This document shows, piece by piece, positions 29,646 to 36,523 of a stretch of 39,988 bases of DNA. The notes beneath the pieces were generated by a model, which was not told the DNA's origin, did not search any database, and saw only the letters and a program-made list of their open reading frames with translations. Made by a program: the position numbers and the translations under genes. The stretch is from NCBI RefSeq assembly GCF_002836945.1, contig NZ_NIJM01000039.1, forward strand, positions 1-39,988, in the 5' to 3' direction. This DNA comes from Shewanella chilikensis (lineage in GTDB: Bacteria > Pseudomonadota > Gammaproteobacteria > Enterobacterales > Shewanellaceae). Numbering within the stretch: the stretch's first letter is position 1; each line of letters opens with the position of its first letter.

Positions 29646-29697
29646 GTGCTCTAATGCCTTTCAAGACGTTGCCGAACAAGGTGTAAGTCATAAAGTT

Positions 29698-30312
29698 ATG
29701 AATAATCAGCAATTAACGCGTAGCGAACAGAAGAGGGCTCAGATACTGGAGGCCGCTATCGAACTCTTCTGCGCCCAGGGATTTCCTCATACCAGCATGG
29801 ATGAAGTGGCTAAGACTGCCGGGGTATCGAAACAAACGGTTTACGCTCATTTTGGCTGTAAGGATGAGCTGTTTGTGGCGGCTATCGAGTCCAAATGTGT
29901 GGTGCGTCAGGTTGCCGAAGAACTATTGGCCGACGCTGCCCGGCCCGAGCAGGCGCTGGCGGTGTTTGCCGAGTACTTCGGCGAGCTGATCGTCAGTGAG
30001 GATGCCATTACGGTTTATCGCGCCTGTGTTTCCCAGGTCGATACCCATCCGGAACCTGCACAGCTCTATTTTGATGCCGGTCCTGAGTATATGTTGGGGT
30101 TGCTGGTGGACTTCTTTACTCAGGTTGAGCGTCATGGCGGGTACCACTTCGGCAACAAGCGTCAGGCCGCGGTGAGGCTGAGCCTAATGTTGTTTGGTGA
30201 GCTGCGGCTCAGAAAAGAGTTGGGGCTGAACACAGGGCAACTCGAGGCGCAGCACAGGGATTATTGCGTTGAGACGGCCGGATTGTTTCTTAAAGCGCAT
30301 AGGTTGGGGTAG
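29698..30312 (+). CDS. TetR/AcrR-family transcriptional repressor
   Basis: One-component repressor expected to control the divergent efflux genes. With the ATG at 29698 it has 204 residues. The N-terminal helix-turn-helix is clear: RAQILEAAIELFCAQGF, TSMDEVAKTAGVSKQTVYAH and FGCKDELF (about residues 13-58). The C-terminal ligand-binding half is helical with AEYFGELIVSED and GLLVDFFTQVERHGG. An upstream TTG at 29644 would add 18 unlikely residues; the ribosome site (AAGGTG) before the ATG is distant. The ligand is unknown. It is followed 47 bases later by the outer-membrane barrel gene in the same direction. Confidence 0.9.
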   Translation: MNNQQLTRSEQKRAQILEAAIELFCAQGFPHTSMDEVAKTAGVSKQTVYAHFGCKDELFVAAIESKCVVRQVAEELLADAARPEQALAVFAEYFGELIVSEDAITVYRACVSQVDTHPEPAQLYFDAGPEYMLGLLVDFFTQVERHGGYHFGNKRQAAVRLSLMLFGELRLRKELGLNTGQLEAQHRDYCVETAGLFLKAHRLG

Positions 30313-30359
30313 CGTACGGTTATAATTGAGTTTTTATTTGAACGGCAAAAGGACATGAG

Positions 30360-31250
30360 ATGAACAAAACGGCTACAGTTATCTTGCTGAGCACTTTGAG
30401 TGCCAGTGCAGGGTTGCTTGCCGCAGAGGCTTCGACATCCCGCTATAGCCTGAGTTTGGCCACTTTTGAAAATGCTGACTCGGATATTGATGGTGGCGGG
30501 GAACTGGGGCGTCGCAGTTATCTTCTGGGAGCGCGGGCTGACTGGCAACTGGATAAACGTTGGGGGCTGGGTGTCAGCCTGGGGTATGACAAACTGGACT
30601 GGGATTTTTCCGATTTACCTGGCAATAGTGTTGCCGATAGAGTTTTTGCTGCCAGCCAGTTTGACTCGGCCCAGCGTTATTCGGCTTCCATCAGCCTGAG
30701 ATATAATCTGAATAGACACTGGAGCTTGATGCTAACGCCTCAGTTACAGTATGCCTACAGTGATGAAGTTTCCTCTTCGGATGCCGAAAGTTATGGTGTG
30801 ATAGCCGGTGCCATTCACAGGTTCAACTCGGGTAATATGTTGGGCTTTGGTATTGCATATCTTAATGATATCAGTGAGGTGCGTACGGTTCCTTATCTGC
30901 TTATCGATTGGCAACTCAGTGATAGATGGCGGGTGGGTAACCCGTTTCAGGCGGGTTTTACCGGTCCGGCAGGGATAGAGTTCAGTTATCGGATCTCACC
31001 GGATATGGAGTTGGGGCTGGGAGCATCCCATCGCACCGAGCGGATCTTGGTTGGGGAAAATGAGCAAACGCTGGAACTGACCGAAGTCAGCAGTTTTGCC
31101 CGTTTGGGCTGGCAGTTGGGACAAGGATTCAATCTCAACGCCTATGTGGGTTACTTCATCAACCCGGAACTTGAGTTGAGTGAACCTGAGATCAAGCGCG
31201 AGTTGGATAACTATCTGGCAGGCGCTGTTCATCTTAGCTATCGTTTTTGA
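30360..31250 (+). CDS. Predicted outer-membrane beta-barrel protein, unknown function
   Basis: The 296-residue product has a signal peptide (MNKTATVILLSTLSASAGLL, cleavage near AAEAS). Amphipathic strands with aromatic girdles follow: RRSYLLGARADWQLDKRWGLGVSLG, YSASISLRYNLNRHWSLMLTPQL, SSFARLGWQLGQGFNLNAYVGY. It ends in VHLSYRF, a barrel terminal phenylalanine. The pattern suggests a small 10-12-strand barrel. It is not a TolC-type channel, which would need long helical repeats. It may share a transcript with the TetR gene upstream. I cannot name the family with certainty. Confidence 0.8.
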   Translation: MNKTATVILLSTLSASAGLLAAEASTSRYSLSLATFENADSDIDGGGELGRRSYLLGARADWQLDKRWGLGVSLGYDKLDWDFSDLPGNSVADRVFAASQFDSAQRYSASISLRYNLNRHWSLMLTPQLQYAYSDEVSSSDAESYGVIAGAIHRFNSGNMLGFGIAYLNDISEVRTVPYLLIDWQLSDRWRVGNPFQAGFTGPAGIEFSYRISPDMELGLGASHRTERILVGENEQTLELTEVSSFARLGWQLGQGFNLNAYVGYFINPELELSEPEIKRELDNYLAGAVHLSYRF

Positions 31251-31255
31251 TTGAC

Positions 31256-31275
31256 TTGCCCGCCGTGGCGGGCAA
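31256..31275. terminator. Hairpin after the beta-barrel gene, weak terminator candidate
   Basis: TTGCCCGC pairs perfectly with GCGGGCAA around a CGTG loop, six bases after the stop. There is no T-run behind it on the plus strand, so termination is uncertain. Confidence 0.4.
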
Positions 31276-31314
31276 CTTCTCCCTTTCGATTGAGCGATTC
31301 TCTGGCTGAGGAAT

Positions 31315-31878
31315 TCAGTCGGCCAGCATCGCTTTTTTCAGGCTGCTCTGCGCCGGTTCATCGCCGAGCCAGATATTCAGCAGCGCGCGGCGAAAGTTCT
31401 CTCCGGTGATGGTGTCTTGCAACTCACCGTTCTTGTAGGCACTGACACCGTTTTCCTGGCTGGTATACAGGAGGAAGCTGTCGCCTTGTTTGATTTCTTC
31501 CTGAAACAGGCTCATAAATCGGTCGATATCGGCCTGTATGGCTTCGGTTTTGCCGCCTGTAGCGTCATCGAAACCTTCAGTTATCGCCGAGCGCATCTTA
31601 TCTGCGGTGATAAGACCCGAGACTATTTTCAAGCTGACCGCCGCTTGAGGCTGCGCCAATACCTCGGCTGCTGTGGTCGCTTGTGTTGGCAGATAGAGAC
31701 TGCCGATGTAGAGATCCATAAAGAACTTGCTGCGTACCCCGGCTCCATTGAGTTTAAGCGGCGTTGCCGCCTGAATGCTGAGGGTCTCTGGAATATTTTC
31801 ACCGGCAATTTCACGGGCATCCACAGTGGCAGACAGCGATAAGCCCAACAATAGAGCGGTTAAGGTTATTTTTTTCAT
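31315..31878 (-). CDS. Chalcone isomerase-like (CHI-fold) periplasmic protein
   Basis: A 187-residue secreted protein with the chalcone-isomerase-like domain found in many gammaproteobacteria. I start at the ATG at 31876-31878: this gives a clean signal peptide MKKITLTALLLGLSLSATVDA, whereas the longer frame from 31938 places 20 residues in front of it. Family marks are PLKLNGAGVRSKFFMDLYIGSLYLP (about 39-63), KMRSAITEGFDDATGG, and a C-terminal NFRRALLNIWLGDEPAQSSLKKAML. Bacterial members are not expected to isomerise chalcone; their role is unknown, possibly fatty-acid binding. AAGAGAA lies upstream. Confidence 0.85.
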   Translation of the reverse strand: MKKITLTALLLGLSLSATVDAREIAGENIPETLSIQAATPLKLNGAGVRSKFFMDLYIGSLYLPTQATTAAEVLAQPQAAVSLKIVSGLITADKMRSAITEGFDDATGGKTEAIQADIDRFMSLFQEEIKQGDSFLLYTSQENGVSAYKNGELQDTITGENFRRALLNIWLGDEPAQSSLKKAMLAD

Positions 31879-31961
31879 CTTGTTCTCTTGATATTGGTCG
31901 TTCTGAGTGGCTGAACCGGCAAGGTTTTTCTTGTTCACTGAATGTTTGCCAAAAACCTTCC

Positions 31962-32441
31962 TTAGCCCCGTAGACCCATTTTGAAGTTGCCATCTTGACT
32001 AAACCAAACGGCTTGCTTGTGTTTGGGGCTTATCAGTAAGGGACCATCGTCGAAAAACAGAAAGCATTTCCAGTTACGGGCAAAGATTTCCCAGCGAGTT
32101 TGGATCACCTGATACTTTTCATAACAGAAATATACAGGGGCATCCGCGGGCCAATCGATGAAGTCGGCCAAAGGTTCCGGTAGGCTGTTGTCTTCGCTGT
32201 CCCAATGGCTTTGCCAGTGTTCGGTCTGGTGCCAGGTGGAGCTGCGGCTGGCCCAATCGCCCTTGGTAAAGTCTTCGGCGCAGCTGCTTTTGTTGCTTAT
32301 CCAGCGATTCCACACTTCCATGGCGCTCTTTTGATCCAGCGGCAATATAGCCGTCTTATCCAGGTCACTGACCGGCAGATCCTTATGGTTGAAGATCCAT
32401 TTACGGCGATACTGATCGAGTGGAATATAGCTGTGATTCAA
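31962..32441 (-). CDS. DUF2947 family protein
   Basis: A 159-residue soluble protein without signal peptide or membrane helix, very rich in tryptophan and aromatic residues. The pattern YIPLDQYRRKWIFNHKDLPVS at the start and NWKCFLFFDDGPLLISPKHKQ near the end fits DUF2947, a family from Vibrio, Shewanella and relatives with no known function. It is on the same strand as, and just upstream of, the chalcone-isomerase-fold gene (83 bases apart), possibly in one transcript. Confidence 0.78.
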   Translation of the reverse strand: MNHSYIPLDQYRRKWIFNHKDLPVSDLDKTAILPLDQKSAMEVWNRWISNKSSCAEDFTKGDWASRSSTWHQTEHWQSHWDSEDNSLPEPLADFIDWPADAPVYFCYEKYQVIQTRWEIFARNWKCFLFFDDGPLLISPKHKQAVWFSQDGNFKMGLRG

Positions 32442-32635
32442 GTTTTATTCTCCGGAACTGCGCTTATTTGCCGGGGCATTATAACGGTGGCGAAAGGGGA
32501 AAAGAAAGGCCGCATGAAACGGCCTGGGGAAGGCGCACCACTTGCAAAGGGCTTGGGCCATTTGCTGCGAATCATGCCTTGCACCCTATCCTGTAAGCCG
32601 ACGCAGAGCACATATGGGGCTTGATTGTATCTTCG

Positions 32636-32962
32636 CTAATTCTGGGTTTGCAGTTCGGTTAATCCCTGCTTGGCGCTGAGATTATTCGGGTCGAGCTCCA
32701 GGACTCTGGAAAATGCGGTGATGGCGGCTTCATTTTGTTGCACCGCGCGCATAAATAACGCCAGTTTCAACCATACCTGCAAGTCTTGCGGATATTTGCC
32801 GAGGTAATCCAGATAGGTTTCAAGCGCCTGCTGTCCTTTACCACCGAGGCGTAAGACATGGGCATACTGCGGCAGAAAACTGTCGTTCAAGCGGCTCAAC
32901 TCAGCTAGGGTGGTTTCGGCCAACGGCAGCATATTGAGCTGTAGCGCCAGTATGGAAATCAT
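32636..32962 (-). CDS. Short TPR-repeat protein
   Basis: The 108-residue product consists of about three tetratricopeptide-like helical pairs. The clearest is LALFMRAVQQNEAAITAFSR followed by VLELDPNNLSAKQGL (about 67-102), with the W/L/G-Y-A-F-A-P pattern of TPR. It probably acts as a protein-binding adaptor in the cytoplasm. ATG at 32960-32962 has a poor ribosome site. The open frame continues 17 further codons upstream without any usual start codon, so the gene may have lost its 5' end or may use the weak start. It is divergent from pstS. Confidence 0.65.
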   Translation of the reverse strand: MISILALQLNMLPLAETTLAELSRLNDSFLPQYAHVLRLGGKGQQALETYLDYLGKYPQDLQVWLKLALFMRAVQQNEAAITAFSRVLELDPNNLSAKQGLTELQTQN

Positions 32963-33169
32963 TCTGAGCTCGGTTTCGGTTGTTTGTTCCTGATTGTCAT
33001 AGCTTTCTGTCGTTTAGGATGGTTACTTTTGTTGGGTTTATTTGTGATTTGAGTCAAAAGGTTGATTTGATGTGATTGTTATCATTGCGCGCCGTGAGGC
33101 TCGGCACCGAACCACACCTCTTTATTTGGGCTGACTGTTTCGGCTCAAGTGCATTCCAAAGGAAATGAC

Positions 33170-34000
33170 ATGCGACTTAAATTCAGATTTATCAAGTTGT
33201 TATTATGCTCTGTGCTGGCGGTTCCTGCTGTTGGCATGGCGTCTGAGCTCGATCGCTTTGAAAACTTGTCCGGTACCTTGAACATTGCCGGTGGTACCGC
33301 GCATATCCCTGTGATGAAGCAGGCGGCAAAAACCATTATGTCTGCCAATAACGACATTCGCATTACTATTGCCGGTGGCGGCAGTGGCGTGGGTGCTCAG
33401 CAGGTTGCCAAGGGACTGGTTGAAATCGGTAATACCGGCCGCCCTCTGAAGCCGGGTGAATTGAAATACGGTCTGCTTTCTTTCCCATTTGCCATCGATG
33501 GCGTTGCGGTTATCGTCAACCCGGCCAACCCCATTCAACAGCTGAGCTCGCAACAGGTGATGGATATCTATTCCGGTAAAATAACCAACTGGAAGAGCCT
33601 GGGCGGTGAAGATCGGCAGATCAATATTTTCACCCGTGATGAAGCCAGCGGTACCCGCTCGGTATTCGTTAAAAAGTTGCTGAATAAGTCGCCGGTTTCG
33701 GCTCAGGCCAATGTTGTGCCTTCCAATGGTGCGATGAAAACTGCGATTGCCCGCGATCCCGGTGCCATAGGTTACAGCAGTGTCGGTTATATCGATCAGA
33801 CAGTGAAAGCGCCAATATTGGATAATGTGCTGCCCACCAATGAAGCCTGTGCTTCCGGCGAATACCCTGTAGTGCGTAAGTTGTATATGAATACCAAGGG
33901 ACAACCTCAGGGGCTGACCCAGGCGTTTATTGACTATATCTATGGTCCAGACGGCGCTGAATTTATCCGTGAAGCCGGATATATTCCTGTCGGACATTAA
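33170..34000 (+). CDS. pstS: Phosphate ABC transporter, periplasmic binding protein PstS
   Basis: Captures phosphate in the periplasm for PstCA. With the ATG at 33170 (AAAGGA eight bases before it) the product has 276 residues. A GTG at 33149 would add seven residues but has no ribosome site. The signal peptide is MRLKFRFIKLLLCSVLAVPAVGMA. Phosphate-binding features are IAGGGSGVGAQQVAKGLVEIGNTGR and FTRDEASGTRSVFVKKLL (the SGTR loop), and PSNGAMKTAIARDPGAIGYSS follows. First gene of a compact pstSCAB operon; pstC follows after six bases. Confidence 0.93.
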   Translation: MRLKFRFIKLLLCSVLAVPAVGMASELDRFENLSGTLNIAGGTAHIPVMKQAAKTIMSANNDIRITIAGGGSGVGAQQVAKGLVEIGNTGRPLKPGELKYGLLSFPFAIDGVAVIVNPANPIQQLSSQQVMDIYSGKITNWKSLGGEDRQINIFTRDEASGTRSVFVKKLLNKSPVSAQANVVPSNGAMKTAIARDPGAIGYSSVGYIDQTVKAPILDNVLPTNEACASGEYPVVRKLYMNTKGQPQGLTQAFIDYIYGPDGAEFIREAGYIPVGH

Positions 34001-34006
34001 TGACTC

Positions 34007-34873
34007 ATGACCACACAGATCTCCGCTGAGCGGATACTGCAACTTCTGGCCGCATCAGTATTGTTGCTGATAGTGCTGCTGTTTGGGTTTCTGATGTGGT
34101 TTGCATTGCCGGTGTTTTTCAACCCGCAAACCAGCGTGTTGTCGTTACACTGGCAACCGGAGCAGGGGCAATTTGGCATAGTTGCCATGATTGCCGGCTC
34201 CGGTTTGTTGGGACTGCTGGCCTTACTGTTGGCATTTCCTATCGCCCTTGGCATCACAGGGTTTTGTTTATTACCTCGCTATCGAAGGCCAGCGCGCTTT
34301 ATCCGGGCGCTGATCCGCTTGATGGCCGGGATCCCGACCGTGGTGTATGGGTTGGCCGCTGTATTTTTGCTGGTGCCGCTGATCCGAGAAACCTTTCGAA
34401 CCGGTTCGGGGTTCAGCCTCATCAGTGCCACTCTGGTGATAGTGCTGTTGATCTTGCCTGTGATGGTGATGATGTTGGACAGCCAATGTCGCCCTTTGGC
34501 CAAAGAACTCAGAATGGTGTCTGCTTCTCTGGGGTTCAGCGATCTCCAGACCCTGTATCATCTGGTATTACCCAATGCCCGCCGCGCCATGGCCAGCGCC
34601 GCCTTACTCGGTTTTGGCAGGGCCATAGGCGATACCTTGCTGCCTTTGATGCTGGCCGGCAATGCGCCGCAGCTTCCGGACAGTGTATTTGATTCGGTTC
34701 GCACCCTGACGGCGCATATTGGCTTGGTGCTGGCCACGGAAAATGACAGCGCCATGTACAACTCACTGTTTGCCGCCGGTTTGTTGCTGCTCACTATCAG
34801 TGTGCTGGTGACTCTGTTGATCCGCTATATGACTTCGTCTGCCAAGGCCACCACCGAGGGTTCTGGGTCTTGA
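34007..34873 (+). CDS. pstC: Phosphate ABC transporter permease PstC
   Basis: Inner-membrane half-channel of the Pst importer. The 288-residue product has about six membrane helices and an N-terminal helix at about 10-32. The EAA loop contacting PstB is ELRMVSASLGFSDLQTLYHL followed by VLPNARRAMASAALLGFGRAIGDT (about 165-208). GIPTVVYGLAAVFLLVPL is the conserved PstC/PstA segment. It overlaps pstA by four bases. Shorter than E. coli PstC (319), mostly in the first periplasmic loop. Confidence 0.92.
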   Translation: MTTQISAERILQLLAASVLLLIVLLFGFLMWFALPVFFNPQTSVLSLHWQPEQGQFGIVAMIAGSGLLGLLALLLAFPIALGITGFCLLPRYRRPARFIRALIRLMAGIPTVVYGLAAVFLLVPLIRETFRTGSGFSLISATLVIVLLILPVMVMMLDSQCRPLAKELRMVSASLGFSDLQTLYHLVLPNARRAMASAALLGFGRAIGDTLLPLMLAGNAPQLPDSVFDSVRTLTAHIGLVLATENDSAMYNSLFAAGLLLLTISVLVTLLIRYMTSSAKATTEGSGS

Positions 34874-35730
34874 AAGCCAAGTGTTTCCATTATTGGTGTT
34901 TATTCTGCAGCGCCACGCTGTTGCTGTGTCTCTTGTCACTGCTGGGATTTATTCTATATCGAGGCGTTCCCACACTCAGCCTGTCACTCTATTTTGGTGA
35001 TACTGAACCCTTAAAAGGTTTCTTGGGACAGGCGCCTATCTGGGATGGTATTTGGCCTGCCTGTGTCGGAACCCTGGCGGTGGTTGCCAGTGCTTTGATG
35101 ATCGCCTTGCTGCCCGGACTGGCAACCGGAATCTGGCTGGCAACGGCGAAAACATCCAAGACAAAGGCACTATTGGAGCTGGCGGTCGATATCCTGGCAG
35201 GCGTTCCCTCTATATTGATGGGCTTGTTTGGCTTTACCCTTATTCTGTTACTGCGTAACACCTTGCTGCCTTCTGCCAACACCTGTTTGGCACTGTCGGC
35301 ATTTTGCCTGGCGATGTTGATCATTCCCTATCTGGCCGTTTCTACCCGCACGGCGCTGCAGGCGCTGCCTGTGTCTTTGAGTTTAACCGCACTCTCGCTC
35401 GGCATGACACAGTGGCAAGCTTTGCGCTTTGTATTGTTGCCCCAGGCCGAGCGCGGGATCCGCGGCGGCATCATGTTGGCCATCGGCCGGGCCGCAGAAG
35501 ATACCGCGGTGATCATGCTGACCGGCGCCGTTGCCAATGCGGGGTTACCTGGCGGGATCTTTGAACGGTTTGAAGCCCTGCCTTTTACGATTTTTTATTA
35601 CAGTGCCCAGTATCAGAGCGAGGCCGAATTGCAGATGGCGTTTGGTGCCGCGCTGACACTCCTGTGTTTAACTGCCACGGTATTTTCCATGGCCAACTGG
35701 GTGACACGTTTTCCCGGAAGGAATCATTAG
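34870..35730 (+). CDS. pstA: Phosphate ABC transporter permease PstA
   Basis: Partner of PstC. The 286-residue product shows the permease pattern: GVPSILMGLFGFTLILLLRN, the conserved LIIPYLAVSTRTALQALPVS, and an EAA loop SLTALSLGMTQWQALRFVLL followed by PQAERGIRGGIMLAIGRAAEDTA (about 173-215). The start is TTG at 34870, overlapping the pstC stop by four bases (TTGA), so translation is coupled. pstB starts one base after the stop. Confidence 0.92.
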   Translation: MKAKCFHYWCLFCSATLLLCLLSLLGFILYRGVPTLSLSLYFGDTEPLKGFLGQAPIWDGIWPACVGTLAVVASALMIALLPGLATGIWLATAKTSKTKALLELAVDILAGVPSILMGLFGFTLILLLRNTLLPSANTCLALSAFCLAMLIIPYLAVSTRTALQALPVSLSLTALSLGMTQWQALRFVLLPQAERGIRGGIMLAIGRAAEDTAVIMLTGAVANAGLPGGIFERFEALPFTIFYYSAQYQSEAELQMAFGAALTLLCLTATVFSMANWVTRFPGRNH

Positions 35731-35731
35731 T

Positions 35732-36454
35732 ATGGCGTTATCAAAGGCTGCGGATGTCGCGGGCACTGTGTCTAACCTCAGTGTGTATTTTGGTCAACAA
35801 GCGGCACTCGAAAACATCAACATGCAGATCCATCGGCGGCGGATCAATGTGCTCAGCGGGCCGTCAGGCTCGGGAAAAACCACCCTGTTACGGGCGCTCA
35901 ATCGCCTCAATGACGAATATCAACATAGTCGTACCCGGGGTGAGATAACGCTTTGCGTGGCAGATAAGCCGCTTTCGGTCAATCAACTGAAAACCACAGA
36001 GTTACCCTATTTGCGCCGTAAAGTCGGTATGGTGTTTCAACATCCGCAATTGCTTCCCGGTAGTGTGGCGCAAAACCTGTTACTTCCCTTGAAAGTGGTC
36101 GGTAACCTGCAGGGGGAGGCCGCGCTGAAACAGATGCAGCAAGCCTTTGAACAGGCGGCATTGTGGGATGAGGTCAAAGATCGCCTGTCGGCACCGGCCT
36201 CAACCTTATCCGGCGGGCAACAGCAGCGCCTTTGCCTGGCCCGCACCCTGGTTTTTGAGCCGGATATCTTATTGCTCGATGAGCCTACCTCTTCACTCGA
36301 TCCCGAAGCTACTGCACAAATTGAAGCCTTGATAAAACGCCTCGCAGGTCATTGTACCCTGGTGATGGTATCCCACTGCGAACATCAAACGGCCAGATTG
36401 GCCGATCATCTTTATCGTTTTGAGTACGGGAGATTACGACCCGAGTCGGCATGA
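35732..36454 (+). CDS. pstB: Phosphate ABC transporter ATP-binding protein PstB
   Basis: ATPase that drives phosphate import through PstCA. The 240-residue product has the Walker A motif GPSGSGKTT (43-51), a Q-loop in VGMVFQHPQLLPGS (about 98-111), the signature LSGGQQQR (159-166), Walker B ILLLDEP (179-185) and an H-loop histidine at 215 (MVSHCEH). It is a little shorter than usual PstB (about 257) and the H-loop context differs from the common VTHNMQQA, so it belongs to a divergent PstB group. It is the last gene of the operon; no phoU follows. A hairpin terminator lies six bases after the stop. Confidence 0.88.
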   Translation: MALSKAADVAGTVSNLSVYFGQQAALENINMQIHRRRINVLSGPSGSGKTTLLRALNRLNDEYQHSRTRGEITLCVADKPLSVNQLKTTELPYLRRKVGMVFQHPQLLPGSVAQNLLLPLKVVGNLQGEAALKQMQQAFEQAALWDEVKDRLSAPASTLSGGQQQRLCLARTLVFEPDILLLDEPTSSLDPEATAQIEALIKRLAGHCTLVMVSHCEHQTARLADHLYRFEYGRLRPESA

Positions 36455-36459
36455 GTGCG

Positions 36460-36510
36460 CCGAATCACTCTTTGCCTGGCTTAATCAAAGAGTGATTCGG
36501 ACTCGCTTTT
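36460..36510. terminator. Long hairpin after pstB, shared by convergent LRR gene
   Basis: A perfect 15-base-pair stem (CCGAATCACTCTTTG with its complement, 36460-36474 and 36486-36500) has an 11-base loop and is followed by ACTCGCTTTT. It lies between the ends of pstB and the LRR gene. Confidence 0.7.
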
Positions 36511-36523
36511 GCAATTGCTCGGC

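Noticed and set aside
32994..33013. Possible Pho box upstream of pstS (TTGTCAT and CTGTCGT)
   Set aside because: The two half-sites have a period of 13 bases instead of the 11 that PhoB needs, and the second half is imperfect.
33071..33086. CRP-like TGTGA-N6-TCATT upstream of pstS
   Set aside because: Only the left half matches the consensus; the right half fails at two of five positions.
36460..36500. 15-base-pair inverted repeat as a possible recombination site
   Set aside because: Its position between two convergent gene ends and the nearby T-run fit a terminator better; no target duplications were seen.
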